Source: Devosia faecipullorum
GTDB lineage: Bacteria; Pseudomonadota; Alphaproteobacteria; Rhizobiales; Devosiaceae
Assembly (NCBI RefSeq): GCF_015158295.1
Contig: NZ_JACDXV010000001.1
Span: forward strand, 186,001-250,000
Direction: 5' to 3'
Length of the DNA: 64,000 nt
The notes under the pieces were generated by a model. That model saw nothing but the letters and a program-made list of their open reading frames with translations, was not told the origin of the DNA and searched no databases. Both the position numbers and the translations under genes were made by a program. Positions within the stretch are counted from its first letter, which is position 1. The number at the start of each line of letters is the position of its first letter. Positions 30,975 to 40,175 of this stretch are shown piece after piece.

Positions 30975-31145
30975 CTTGACTAGGGTCTCGCTTGCCGGTG
31001 TCACATTTTGGCAACATTTGTCTTGAAGGCTTAGGCGAATTGGGTCAGGCTTCGCGTTCCATCTTTGCTCCCTCCATAGCGGGGGCAGGATTGGAAAGGT
31101 TTGGTGCTGGATCGGCACGCTGACGAAGCGGAGGAATAGGCTTTT

Positions 31146-33479
31146 ATGACCGATCTGGTCTCGCCCACGGACGAACAGGCAGTCGGTCGCGCGGCATCAA
31201 TACGGCCATGGCGTCCGCCGCTGCTGGGCTGGGAGCAGAACCGCTCCCTGCGCATCCTCGGCTTTGTGGTGGTCTCTGCCTCGGTGCTGATGTCCACAAT
31301 ATCGTTCCTCATCCTGTCTGGAACCACTGGCATCGAGCCTTCGGCGGTCATCTGGACCATTATCTGGATCGCCACTGGTATCCTGGTCCTGCTGGTGATC
31401 GCGCTGGTCGTCACCGAGGCCGTGCTGCTGTTGCAGGCGCGGGCGCGCCACGCTCCCGGCTCTGGACTGCAATTGCGGATGGTCACCATGTTCGCCTTTG
31501 TCGCCACGGTGCCCGCCGTGCTGGTGGCTGTGGTCGCCACGATTTCCCTCAATCAGGGGCTCGATCAATGGTTCTCGGAACGCACCCGCGCCATGGTGGA
31601 AAGCTCGCGGCTCGTCGCCCGATCCTACATGCTCGAACATGCCCAGGTGCTGCGCGACGACATCATCTGGGTCGCGACCGAACTGGAGCAGGCGCACAGT
31701 ACTTTCGAGAGCGATCCCGCCCGCTTCGAGCGCATCCTTACAGCTCTTGCGGTGACCCGTTCGCTGCCCTTCACATCGCTGATCGACCAGAACGGCAATA
31801 CGCTGATCCGGGCCCAGATCAACGTCGCCGGCGCCTATCCACGCCTGCCTGACGGCATCACGCAAGGGGTCATCGAAGGAGTGCCAACCGCCATCGCGCC
31901 GGGTTCGACAAATCTGGTCGGCTCTGTGGTCAAGCTGCGCGGCTATACCGAAACCTATCTGTTCGTCGCCCGGCCGGTGGAAGCGGAAGTGCTTCAATAT
32001 ATGCGGCTAACCGATGAGAATATAACGGAATACCGAGAATATGCGTCGAACCGCCTGGTGTTCCAGATCACCTTTACCATCATGTATGTCGGCCTCGCCG
32101 TGGTGTTGCTTCTGGCGGCGTTGTGGATCGGCATCGCGCTGGCCAATCGATTCGTCGATCCCATCCGCAACCTCATGATCGCCTCGCGGCGCGTCAGCGG
32201 CGGCGACCTTGACGTGCAAGTGCCGGTGCAGGAGGGCAGGGGCGACCTGCGCGATCTCAGCAACGGCTTCAACCGCATGACGCAGCAGCTCAAGACGCAG
32301 CGCGAGGAATTGCTCAAGGCCAATGAGGTGAACGAGAAGCGGCGCCAATTCACTGAGGCGGTGGTGGAGGGCGTGTCGGCCGGCATTATCGGCCTCGATC
32401 CCTTTGGCGCCATCACCCTCGTTAATGCGCGCGCCTGCGAAATGCTGGGAAAGACCGAGATCGAGCTCATGGGCGAGCGCATGGAGGCCATCCTGCCCGA
32501 AATCGGCCCAACGATGGAAAAAACCCGTTCTGCCCGCCGGGGGCAGGTGCGCGATCAGATCCAGCTCGGCAACGAAACCAATCGCCGCATCTATCAGGTG
32601 CAACTGACGCGCGAGGGCTCGATCACCGAATCGAAGGGCTATGTACTGACATTCGACGACATCACCGACCTCGAATCCGCGCAGCGCACCAGCGCCTGGG
32701 CTGACGTGGCGCGACGCATTGCCCATGAGATCAAGAACCCTTTGACGCCCATCCAATTGTCGGCGGAACGCCTGCGCCGCCGCTACGGCAACAAGCTGGA
32801 CGATGACCGCGAAGTTTTCGACAAATGTATCAACACGATCGTGCGGCAGGTGGGAGATATCGGCCGCATGGTCGATGAATTCTCCGCCTTTGCCCGCATG
32901 CCGGAATCAGCGCCGGAGACGGCCGACCTGAGCGATACGATCCGCCAGGCGGTGTTCCTTGAAAGTGTGCGCCTCCCAGAGGTCAATATTGTCACGCTCC
33001 TGCCTGAGGAGGCGATCCACGCCTGGTTCGACAACCGCCTCGTGTCGCAGGTTCTGACCAACCTGATAAAAAACGCCGTCGAAGCATTCGAGGGCATTTC
33101 TCTCTCCGATGGCTGGCAGCCGACGATCACAGTCGAAGCCCATATCGAAGACAACCACGCCCGCATTGCGGTTTCCGACAATGGCAAGGGCTGGCCTGGC
33201 GACAATCGCCAGCGCCTGCTCGAGCCTTATATGACGACCCGAGAGAAAGGCACCGGCCTGGGGCTGGCCATTGTCGCGAGGATCATCGAGCAACACGGCG
33301 GTATCGTCGAACTCATCGACGCCGAACCGGATCCACAGGGTCGGGTCGGGGCATGCGTTACTTTCACCCTTCCTTTGCATTCACCTGCAAAGTCCACCAG
33401 CGCGGGCGATTCTGCATCGGCAGAAGCAATTCCGTCCCAACAGGAGGAGTCGCGGGCTGCCGCGATTGTTCATAAATAA
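31146..33479 (+). CDS. ntrY: NtrY membrane histidine kinase
   Basis: This 777-residue kinase has two N-terminal membrane helices near 35-100, a third at about 105-130, a periplasmic region, another helix near 300-330, then HAMP (ANRFVDPIRNLM), PAS, HisKA ([16 protein letters not shown]) and HATPase domains (LIKNAVEA, DNGKGWP, GTGLGLAI). In alphaproteobacteria NtrY works with NtrX in responses to nitrogen, redox and envelope state. The C-terminal 40 residues are low-complexity Ser/Ala. The stop directly abuts the ntrX start (TAAATG). Confidence 0.94.
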   Translation: MTDLVSPTDEQAVGRAASIRPWRPPLLGWEQNRSLRILGFVVVSASVLMSTISFLILSGTTGIEPSAVIWTIIWIATGILVLLVIALVVTEAVLLLQARARHAPGSGLQLRMVTMFAFVATVPAVLVAVVATISLNQGLDQWFSERTRAMVESSRLVARSYMLEHAQVLRDDIIWVATELEQAHSTFESDPARFERILTALAVTRSLPFTSLIDQNGNTLIRAQINVAGAYPRLPDGITQGVIEGVPTAIAPGSTNLVGSVVKLRGYTETYLFVARPVEAEVLQYMRLTDENITEYREYASNRLVFQITFTIMYVGLAVVLLLAALWIGIALANRFVDPIRNLMIASRRVSGGDLDVQVPVQEGRGDLRDLSNGFNRMTQQLKTQREELLKANEVNEKRRQFTEAVVEGVSAGIIGLDPFGAITLVNARACEMLGKTEIELMGERMEAILPEIGPTMEKTRSARRGQVRDQIQLGNETNRRIYQVQLTREGSITESKGYVLTFDDITDLESAQRTSAWADVARRIAHEIKNPLTPIQLSAERLRRRYGNKLDDDREVFDKCINTIVRQVGDIGRMVDEFSAFARMPESAPETADLSDTIRQAVFLESVRLPEVNIVTLLPEEAIHAWFDNRLVSQVLTNLIKNAVEAFEGISLSDGWQPTITVEAHIEDNHARIAVSDNGKGWPGDNRQRLLEPYMTTREKGTGLGLAIVARIIEQHGGIVELIDAEPDPQGRVGACVTFTLPLHSPAKSTSAGDSASAEAIPSQQEESRAAAIVHK

Positions 33480-34862
33480 ATGGCTTTGGATATTTTGATT
33501 ATCGACGACGAGGATGACATCCGCGACCTGATCGCGGGCATCCTTGAGGATGAGGGCTTCGAAACGCGGCAGGCTCAAGACGCCGATAGCGGTCTCAACG
33601 AGATTGCGCGGCGCCGTCCGAGCCTGGTGTTTCTCGACATCTGGATGCAGGGCTCACGCCTCGATGGGCTGCAATTGCTCGACGTGTTCCAGAGCCAGCA
33701 TCCCGACATGCCGGTGGTGATGATCTCCGGCCACGGCAACGTCGAGACCGCCGTCTCCGCCATTCGCCGTGGCGCTTATGATTATATCGAGAAGCCATTC
33801 AAGATCGACCGGCTGCTGCACATCACTCAGCGGGCCATGGAGGCTACGCGCCTGCGCACCGAAGTGGCGGAACTTAAGGAACGCTCGGCCAGCAAAAGCG
33901 TGGACATGGCGGGAAATTCCCCGGCCCTCCAGCAGGTCAGGGCGATCATCGACAAGTCCGCGCCGACCAATTCTCGGATATTCGTCTCCGGTCCCTCGGG
34001 CGCCGGCAAAGGCCTCGTGGCCCGCCTCATTCACCAACGCAGCCCGCGCACCAATGCGCCCTTTGTGGAAATCAACGCCTCGCTCTACGCGCCCGATGAA
34101 GTTCCAGTCGTGCTCTTCGGTCGTGAGGCCAGGGAAAAGAACGGCCTGCTCAAGGTGGAGGTCGGCGCCCTGGAACGTGCCCATGGCGGCACGCTCTACC
34201 TCTCCGAAGTGACGACGCTGCCCCAGCAGGTGCAGACGACGCTGCTCCGCACTCTGGTGGAAAACCGCTTTCACCGCGTAGGCGGTTCCCAGGCCGTGCC
34301 CATCGATGTCCGCATTATCGCTTCGAGTTCTCAGAACGTCGCCGCACAGATCGAGGCCGGTGAATTCCGTTCCGATCTTTTCCACCGGCTTTCCATCGTT
34401 CCGCTGCCGCTCACGCCTCTGCGCGACCGCCGGGAAGACGTGCCGCCGCTGGTCTCGGTATTCATCGACCAGGTCTGCCGCATGCACAATCTGCAGCGGC
34501 TGACCATCGGCGACGACGCCATGGCGGTCTTGCAGGCCCAGGAATGGCCGGGCAATGCGCGCCAACTGCGAAATTCCATCGAACGCCTGCTCATCTTGAT
34601 GAAGGATCAGCAGCCCGAAGACGGTGTTATCACCGCCACCATGTTGCCGTCCGATATCGGCGAAGTGCTGCCCACGGTCGGGGACACGGACGCGTCGGCG
34701 CATCTGATGAGCCTGCCGCTGCGCGAGGCTCGCGAAGTGTTCGAGCGGCAATATCTGCTGGCACAGATCGAGCGATTTGGCGGCAATATCTCCAGGACTG
34801 CCGAATTCGTGGGCATGGAACGCAGCGCGCTACATCGCAAGATCAAGTCGCTGGGACTCTAG
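33480..34862 (+). CDS. ntrX: NtrX response regulator lacking the GAFTGA loop
   Basis: This 460-residue regulator has a receiver domain (phospho-acceptor Asp in LVFLDIWMQG), an AAA+ domain with Walker A GPSGAGKG, and a C-terminal Fis-type helix-turn-helix (GNISRTAEFVGMERSALHRKI). Where NtrC reads GAFTGA, NtrX reads through FGREAREKNGLLKVEV with no such loop. It is therefore unlikely to remodel sigma-54 polymerase and probably acts as a conventional DNA-binding regulator. The missing loop is known for some alphaproteobacterial NtrX proteins. Confidence 0.94.
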   Translation: MALDILIIDDEDDIRDLIAGILEDEGFETRQAQDADSGLNEIARRRPSLVFLDIWMQGSRLDGLQLLDVFQSQHPDMPVVMISGHGNVETAVSAIRRGAYDYIEKPFKIDRLLHITQRAMEATRLRTEVAELKERSASKSVDMAGNSPALQQVRAIIDKSAPTNSRIFVSGPSGAGKGLVARLIHQRSPRTNAPFVEINASLYAPDEVPVVLFGREAREKNGLLKVEVGALERAHGGTLYLSEVTTLPQQVQTTLLRTLVENRFHRVGGSQAVPIDVRIIASSSQNVAAQIEAGEFRSDLFHRLSIVPLPLTPLRDRREDVPPLVSVFIDQVCRMHNLQRLTIGDDAMAVLQAQEWPGNARQLRNSIERLLILMKDQQPEDGVITATMLPSDIGEVLPTVGDTDASAHLMSLPLREAREVFERQYLLAQIERFGGNISRTAEFVGMERSALHRKIKSLGL

Positions 34863-35046
34863 GCGGCGCAGAAATACCTTGGTGCCATGCGTTTGCGGCG
34901 GGTAGGCAGGTTCACGCTTCTGTGCCATAGTGCCGAACGCTTGATAATTCCGGACCTTAGGGACTGTGCGGCAGTCCGTAAGCGCCGGGCGCAAGTGATT
35001 GCGACGACAACAGCGACAATCAATGCCGCGGCAAAAGAGGCCACAA

Positions 35047-35298
35047 ATGGCTAGCGAAAAGCAGCAAAACCTGCAGGATTCCTTTCTCAATCACGTCAGG
35101 AAGCAGAAGGTTCCGGTCACCATCTTTCTGGTCAACGGCGTCAAGCTGCAGGGTGTAATCACCTGGTTCGACAATTTCTGCCTGTTGCTGCGCCGCGATG
35201 CGCAGTCGCAACTGGTCTATAAGCACGCCATTTCCACCATCATGCCCGGCGCGCCGATCCAGTTGTTCGATCCCGAGCAAAACAACGACCACGACTGA
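35047..35298 (+). CDS. hfq: RNA chaperone Hfq
   Basis: This 83-residue protein has Sm1 ([20 protein letters not shown]) and Sm2 ([10 protein letters not shown]) motifs, with the uridine-binding Y-K-H present. It pairs small RNAs with mRNAs. ATG 35047 follows AGAGG; a longer frame starting upstream is unlikely. In many rhizobia trkA lies between ntrX and hfq, but here the 184-base gap has no gene. Confidence 0.97.
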   Translation: MASEKQQNLQDSFLNHVRKQKVPVTIFLVNGVKLQGVITWFDNFCLLLRRDAQSQLVYKHAISTIMPGAPIQLFDPEQNNDHD

Positions 35299-35306
35299 CG
35301 GTTTTC

Positions 35307-36674
35307 ATGGGCGAATATGACGAGGATGGGGGCGCCGTCCCGGGCGGTCCCAAGCCCTATATCGATCGGCAATCCATGCCGACGAGGACCGGGCTCGTCT
35401 GTCCTGATGTTCGCGGAAACTCTTCGCGTCACGACATAGACTCCCGCCTGTCCGAGTTTGAAGGACTGGCCGGTGCCATTCGGCTGGACGTAATCTTTTC
35501 CGAAATCCTGAAAGTGCGCGAGGTCAAGCCCGCCACCTATCTGGGCGCGGGCCATGTCGAAACCCTTGCTGACCGAGTCAAAGCGGACGATATCGAGCTC
35601 CTCCTGGTCGATGCTGCGCTTTCACCCATCCAGCAGCGTAATCTCGAACGAGAAATCGGCGTCAAGGTGCTCGATCGCACGGCGCTCATTCTCGAAATTT
35701 TCGGCGAGCGGGCGGCAACGCGCGAAGGCGTTCTGCAGGTCGAACTGGCCCATCTCAACTATCAGAAGGGGCGCCTGGTGCGCTCCTGGACCCACCTGGA
35801 GCGCCAGCGCGGCAGCGGCGGCATGGGCTTCATGGGCGGTCCGGGCGAAACCCAGATCGAAAGCGACCGCCGCCAGATTGGCGACCGTATTGCCTTGTTG
35901 GAAGACCGGCTCGAAAAGGTCAAAAAGACCCGCGCCCAGCAGCGCCGGCAACGGACGCGGGCGCAAATTCCAGTCGTCGCGCTGGTCGGCTATACAAATG
36001 CCGGAAAATCCAGCCTTTTCAACAGACTGACGGGAGCAGGGGTGTTTGCCGAAGATTTGCTCTTCGCCACGCTCGATACCACGGTGCGCAAGATCGAACT
36101 GCCCCATGGCCGCGAAGTGATGCTGAGCGATACGGTGGGTTTCGTCGCTGATCTGCCACATGACCTCGTCGCCGCCTTCCGCGCCACGCTGGAAGAAGTT
36201 ATCGACGCCGACATCGTCCTGCATGTCCGCGACATTGCCAATCCCGACCACGCGGCACAGGCCCAGGACGTTCTGGGCGTGCTCGAGGAACTGGGCGTGT
36301 CGTCTGAAACCACCACCATGATCGAGGTCTGGAACAAGGTCGATCTTCTGGAAGATGCCACCCTGACGATCGCCGCGGCGGTGCCGGCCGGCAAAGTCAT
36401 GGCCGCAATCCCGGTCTCAGCCCATACCGGGCAGGGCATACCCGCACTGCTGCTGGACATCGAAAAGGCGCTAGGCGAACAAAGCCGGACCTATCACGTC
36501 CATGTTCCGCACACGGCAGGGAGCGATATCGGCTGGCTCCACAGCCATGCCGAAGTAATTTCGCGGCAGGAGCCGACCGAGCATGGGTCCGATTTCGTGG
36601 TAAGGATCGATCCCCGGCACCGGACGGAATTCCTGGAACGGTTCAACGGCCGGATCGCCGCGACCGATCACTGA
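35307..36674 (+). CDS. hflX: HflX ribosome-associated GTPase
   Basis: This 455-residue GTPase has the N-terminal HflX domain (VREVKPATYLGAGHVETL), a Gly-rich linker (RGSGGMGFMGGPGETQIESD), and a G domain with P-loop GYTNAGKSS, G3 DTVGF and G4 NKVD. HflX splits stalled or heat-damaged ribosomes. It starts 8 bases after hfq, the usual pair. The first 35 residues are not conserved-looking, so a later start is possible. Its 3' end overlaps convergent mazG by 7 bases. Confidence 0.94.
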   Translation: MGEYDEDGGAVPGGPKPYIDRQSMPTRTGLVCPDVRGNSSRHDIDSRLSEFEGLAGAIRLDVIFSEILKVREVKPATYLGAGHVETLADRVKADDIELLLVDAALSPIQQRNLEREIGVKVLDRTALILEIFGERAATREGVLQVELAHLNYQKGRLVRSWTHLERQRGSGGMGFMGGPGETQIESDRRQIGDRIALLEDRLEKVKKTRAQQRRQRTRAQIPVVALVGYTNAGKSSLFNRLTGAGVFAEDLLFATLDTTVRKIELPHGREVMLSDTVGFVADLPHDLVAAFRATLEEVIDADIVLHVRDIANPDHAAQAQDVLGVLEELGVSSETTTMIEVWNKVDLLEDATLTIAAAVPAGKVMAAIPVSAHTGQGIPALLLDIEKALGEQSRTYHVHVPHTAGSDIGWLHSHAEVISRQEPTEHGSDFVVRIDPRHRTEFLERFNGRIAATDH

Positions 36675-37480
36675 TCCTTGTCGCGCATCCGTATTTCGTT
36701 CCAATAGCGATCCAGCCGCTCAAGCCCGGCCATTGCCGGCTCGATATTATCCTCGCGACATCGCGCCTCGACGTGATGGAACCGGCGGGTAAATTTGCTA
36801 TTGGCATCCCGCAATGCTGCCTCCGGGTCGAACCCAGCCTTGCGAGCCAGGTTTGCGACCGCGAACAGCAGATCGCCGATTTCCTCGCGCAGCGCCGCCT
36901 CATCGCCTTGAGCCTCAGCTTCGGCAGCTTCCGCCAATTCTTCGCTAACCTTGGCACGGACGGACGTCAGATCGGGCCAATCGAACCCCACCTTGGCGGC
37001 GCGCTTGGTCAGCTTTTCAGCGCGGGCAAGGGCAGGGAGCACTTGCGGCACGTCGTCGAGCAGCGACGGTTCCGCTTCGCCTTTGCGCTCGGCCTTGGCG
37101 GCCCGTTCACGCACCTTGATCGCTTCCCAGCGCTCCTGCGCATCAACGGCGCCATCGGCCACCACATCGCCGAACACATGCGGATGCCGGCGGATCAGTT
37201 TCTCGGTGATGGCATAGACGACGTCGCCAATGTCGAAATGACCGGCTTCCTTGGCCATCTGCGCGTGATAGATCGGCTGCAACAAGAGGTCGCCAAGTTC
37301 TTCGCGGAGATCGGAGAAATCCTCGCGCTCAATCGCGTCGGCGACCTCATATGCTTCCTCGATCGTGTAGTGGCGGATCGAACGAAAATCCTGCTCCAGG
37401 TCCCAAGGACAACCACCATTCGGATTGCGGAGCGCCGCCATGATTTCGATGAGGCGGGAAATATCGCGGGAAGGCTGCAT
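36668..37480 (-). CDS. mazG: MazG nucleoside triphosphate pyrophosphohydrolase
   Basis: This 270-residue protein has two tandem MazG domains; in the first, CPWDLEQDFRSIRHYTIEEAYEV and LREELGDLLLQ carry the metal-binding E-x-x-E and D residues. It hydrolyses NTPs to NMP and pyrophosphate and affects ppGpp levels. The frame is open further upstream to 37570, but those 30 residues would cross the transposon junction, so I start at ATG 37478-37480. The transposon target site is only 60 bases upstream, so the original control region has been cut off beyond that point. Confidence 0.93.
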   Translation of the reverse strand: MQPSRDISRLIEIMAALRNPNGGCPWDLEQDFRSIRHYTIEEAYEVADAIEREDFSDLREELGDLLLQPIYHAQMAKEAGHFDIGDVVYAITEKLIRRHPHVFGDVVADGAVDAQERWEAIKVRERAAKAERKGEAEPSLLDDVPQVLPALARAEKLTKRAAKVGFDWPDLTSVRAKVSEELAEAAEAEAQGDEAALREEIGDLLFAVANLARKAGFDPEAALRDANSKFTRRFHHVEARCREDNIEPAMAGLERLDRYWNEIRMRDKDQ

Positions 37481-37540
37481 GGGAATCGTCCTGTGAATCG
37501 CTGCGGACACTGTAGCAAAACGCAGGGGGAGATGCTGAAG

Positions 37541-37545
37541 GCCGA
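37541..37545. repeat. Target-site duplication, left copy
   Basis: GCCGA sits directly before the TGTCG end of the transposon. The same five bases follow the other end at 48661-48665. A 5-bp duplication is what Tn7 and Mu-type DDE transposases leave. Confidence 0.92.
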
Positions 37546-37686
37546 TGTCGCACCGGACTGAATCTGGCACTGGGGTCTATGCTAAATCCCACGAGACCGG
37601 GCCCGCTCTGATGGGCCAATTTGGCACTACCGCAGCCTAGTCTGGCACTGCGCGGAGACCTGCGGTCAGATTTTGGCACTACGCGG
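37546..37686 (+). repeat. Left end with four TnsB-type binding repeats
   Basis: After the terminal TGTCG, four copies of an 11-base site occur in the same direction: AATCTGGCACT at 37561, AATTTGGCACT at 37618, AGTCTGGCACT at 37639 and ATTTTGGCACT at 37670. Copies three and four continue with GCGCGG or ACGCGG. Spacing is 57, 21 and 31 bases. They are inferred transposase-binding sites; the array shows no other coding content. Confidence 0.85.
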
Positions 37687-37776
37687 AGAATCAACGCGTG
37701 GCAGAACGAGAACACTTTAATCAAATGCTGAGGGGATTGATGCAGGCTACGTGCTTTCTGCACAGGTAGCTCTCTC

Positions 37777-38082
37777 ATGTTCAATTCGGAATTCCCGGCG
37801 CCGCTGCCGAATGACCCCGACTATGTCTATGAGAATGCCGCTTTCCTTGCCTTGGGGCACCCGCCCAGCCGGCGCATCCTGGAATTGCTACGCGTACAGC
37901 CGCGAACGGCGTTCGAACTCAGTCCGCACGTGTCCGGGCATATCCACGCCACTGATCGCTGGCTTCGAGATCTCGAGGCAACGGGTTTCGTGTCATCGAC
38001 CGTCGTAGCCAAGAGCAAGGTCTATCGTCTCGAAGGCAATGCCATGGAGCGCGTCAGGACATGGCTGGCGGGTTTCGACTGA
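37777..38082 (+). CDS. Small winged-helix (ArsR-like) DNA-binding protein
   Basis: This 101-residue protein shows an ArsR/MarR-like winged-helix pattern: ALGHPPSRRILELLRVQPRTAF, a recognition-helix region HATDRWLRDLEATGFV, then the wing SSTVVAKSKVYRLEG. No metal-binding cysteines are visible. It lies between the left-end repeats and tniQ, running toward tniQ with 6 bases between the stops. It may regulate the transposition genes, but this is position-based. The start is the first ATG; the ribosome site is weak. Confidence 0.65.
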   Translation: MFNSEFPAPLPNDPDYVYENAAFLALGHPPSRRILELLRVQPRTAFELSPHVSGHIHATDRWLRDLEATGFVSSTVVAKSKVYRLEGNAMERVRTWLAGFD

Positions 38083-38088
38083 CCGGTC

Positions 38089-39090
38089 TCAAATATCGAC
38101 GTATTGGGCAGGCCTGCCTGTCGAGGGGGGCTTGCCCCTATCCTTGATGGCGAGGCGCATCAGCTCGATAGCTTGCGGCAAGATGGACTTCTTGAGCTCA
38201 CCCACCTGCAACGTCTTCACCAGGTGGGGCAAGACTAGAAGGGCCTTTTCGTCCGTTTCCCACGATTGCCGTGCCGTCAGGATCACCAGCTCGGACATTG
38301 CCTGCGGCCACTGCTGGGCAACACGCAGTCCGACGACCGCGTTCAGAAAGCTGGAAGACGTCCCGGTTCTCCGCAGCATTCCGTCCAGCTGGGCGCACCA
38401 TCCCAACACCTTCACCTGCTGCTCAAGCGTCAGATCACCGAACGGGGGCGGAAGATCCAGAGGTTGGCCGGCAAGTGCCTTCTCGCCTAACCCCAGCGGA
38501 CCTGCCAGGGTCCGTGTCGCTTGTAACGTCTCCCCGTCCGCGTATGCCTGGCGCGCTTGGCGCAGATCGAAGCGGCAGGAATGACAGAAGGCAACTTCCG
38601 TTGCTTCCCACCTGAGCTGTTCGACACAGCGGGGACAGCGGGTAACCAGCATCTCGCCGGTCTCGATATCGCAAGGCAGCGCGGGGAATCGCCATGCCAA
38701 TCGTACATACGGGTCGTCTCCATCGGCAAGGAGCTTTCCCGGCGCGATGCGCTTCTGCGTTCCTATCCAGGCCTGATGCATCTTCACGCCCCGGAACAAC
38801 CCTCGGTGCCGAATATCACCAGGCGCTTCGCTTGTCCCGCCGATCGCATTCGCTAGCAGGTCTTCCAAGGGATTTCCGGATAAGATCGCCAAGCGCGTCA
38901 CGGCGGTGAGGTTGAAGGGGAGATGGGCCGGATCGAGTTCTTTCTGCCCAAGATACCTGACCACGAAATCACGAACCGACATGGCACCCATCGCCGCCAT
39001 GCGCGCGACGAGAGAGCAAATGTCCTCATCGTGGTAAAACACAGCGGGTGTGCGCCATGGCTCCAGGAATACGTCAGGCTCCATCGTCAT
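38089..39090 (-). CDS. tniQ: TniQ-family target-selection protein
   Basis: This 333-residue protein belongs to the TniQ/TnsD group that picks the insertion site. A four-cysteine zinc site is visible at C152, C155 (RCPRC), C169 and C172 (FCHSC). The N-terminal part (ICSLVARMAAMGAMSVRDFVVRYLG in pieces) matches the TniQ domain start. It is short compared with Tn7 TnsD (about 500 residues) and lacks an obvious long DNA-binding tail. It is the only TniQ protein in the element. The start overlaps the tnsC stop by ATGA. Confidence 0.85.
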   Translation of the reverse strand: MTMEPDVFLEPWRTPAVFYHDEDICSLVARMAAMGAMSVRDFVVRYLGQKELDPAHLPFNLTAVTRLAILSGNPLEDLLANAIGGTSEAPGDIRHRGLFRGVKMHQAWIGTQKRIAPGKLLADGDDPYVRLAWRFPALPCDIETGEMLVTRCPRCVEQLRWEATEVAFCHSCRFDLRQARQAYADGETLQATRTLAGPLGLGEKALAGQPLDLPPPFGDLTLEQQVKVLGWCAQLDGMLRRTGTSSSFLNAVVGLRVAQQWPQAMSELVILTARQSWETDEKALLVLPHLVKTLQVGELKKSILPQAIELMRLAIKDRGKPPSTGRPAQYVDI

Positions 39091-40175
39091 CCGGCAATCT
39101 TACTCGCACGCTGTCGCCTGCGCTTGGTGACCGCCGGTATCTCGAAAGGCTCTACCTGTTCCTCCGCCTGATTGCGTGGCACGGTCGGGAGGTCACCCTT
39201 ATGATCGAAAGGGTTTATGCCGTGCATTCTGCTCTCCTGCAGGAACGTCATGTCGAACGCCTGCTTGAGATGTGCGATTTCCAAGGTCACCGGCATGACG
39301 TCCTTCTTGGCCTGGAACGCAAATATCGTCGCCTTCTCGACCAGCTTGGACAGTCGCCCCGGACGCCCCCGGGTGGCGAAGAAGAACGCATCGTCGAGCT
39401 TCGGGTTGGATAGCGGGGTAGTCAAGAAGGGCATCTCCACGTCGAACTCACGGAGGAACTTGCGGAATGCGGCCCGGTCAGCGGCTGTCTTGTGGGCGAA
39501 CGGTTCGATCTCGATGAAACTGTCTTTTCGGTCGCGGATGGTCGGGTGGCTATCCATAAGCAGCTGGAGGTCGGGGCTGCCTGCGACGACCACCCGGAAC
39601 AGGCGTGCGTTCTCCAGAGAAAGCAACCAGTTGGCGAACTTCTCCGCGGCGGCACCCGTGCCTCGGGCGATCATCTTCTGGCCTTCGTCGATGATGAACA
39701 TGTCGATCTTGGCCTTGCCGAAGAAGTGGATCACCTTCTCGCTTGCCTGGTTTTCCCTCACCGTCAGCCGGTACTGGAAGAGGTCGGCCAGCATGGATAT
39801 CGATGCTTGCAAGGGAGTGGCGCCGTTGGTGCAGTCGAGGAAAACAATGCGATTGCCGTTTCCCTCAAGATAGACCGAGCTCGTGGACCTGCCGTTCGGC
39901 ATGGGCTTGCCGATTTTGTCCCGAATGAAGCGGCGCAACGTCTGGGTCTTTCCGCAGCGGCTGTTGCCTATGATGAACGACGTGCTCCCTTCGTGAAGCC
40001 GCAGTGCGTAATCCCAAGAAAAATCCAGTGCCTGCCGCGCCTTCACCACCTGGCGGTGAAGGATATAGATCTGGTTGATGCGCTTGAGCCGCCGGTCGAT
40101 ATCCCAGGTGGACATTTCGCCCTTGGTCGGCCCGGTCTTCTTGACCGCGTCGTCGGACGCATTTTCGCTCGTCAT
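39087..40175 (-). CDS. tnsC: TnsC/TniB-like AAA+ transposition regulator
   Basis: This 362-residue ATPase has Walker A GNSRCGKT at residues 70-77 and Walker B MFIIDEGQ at 159-166. It is expected to link the target selector TniQ with the transposase TnsB and to prevent insertion near an existing copy. Length is nearer the short TniB/TnsC forms than Tn7 TnsC (555 residues). It overlaps tnsB upstream and tniQ downstream by ATGA each. Confidence 0.9.
   Translation of the reverse strand: MTSENASDDAVKKTGPTKGEMSTWDIDRRLKRINQIYILHRQVVKARQALDFSWDYALRLHEGSTSFIIGNSRCGKTQTLRRFIRDKIGKPMPNGRSTSSVYLEGNGNRIVFLDCTNGATPLQASISMLADLFQYRLTVRENQASEKVIHFFGKAKIDMFIIDEGQKMIARGTGAAAEKFANWLLSLENARLFRVVVAGSPDLQLLMDSHPTIRDRKDSFIEIEPFAHKTAADRAAFRKFLREFDVEMPFLTTPLSNPKLDDAFFFATRGRPGRLSKLVEKATIFAFQAKKDVMPVTLEIAHLKQAFDMTFLQESRMHGINPFDHKGDLPTVPRNQAEEQVEPFEIPAVTKRRRQRASKIAG

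Noticed and set aside
30975..31145. Sigma-54 promoter before ntrY
   Set aside because: TTGGCAACATTTGTCT has the GG element but no GC at the -12 position.
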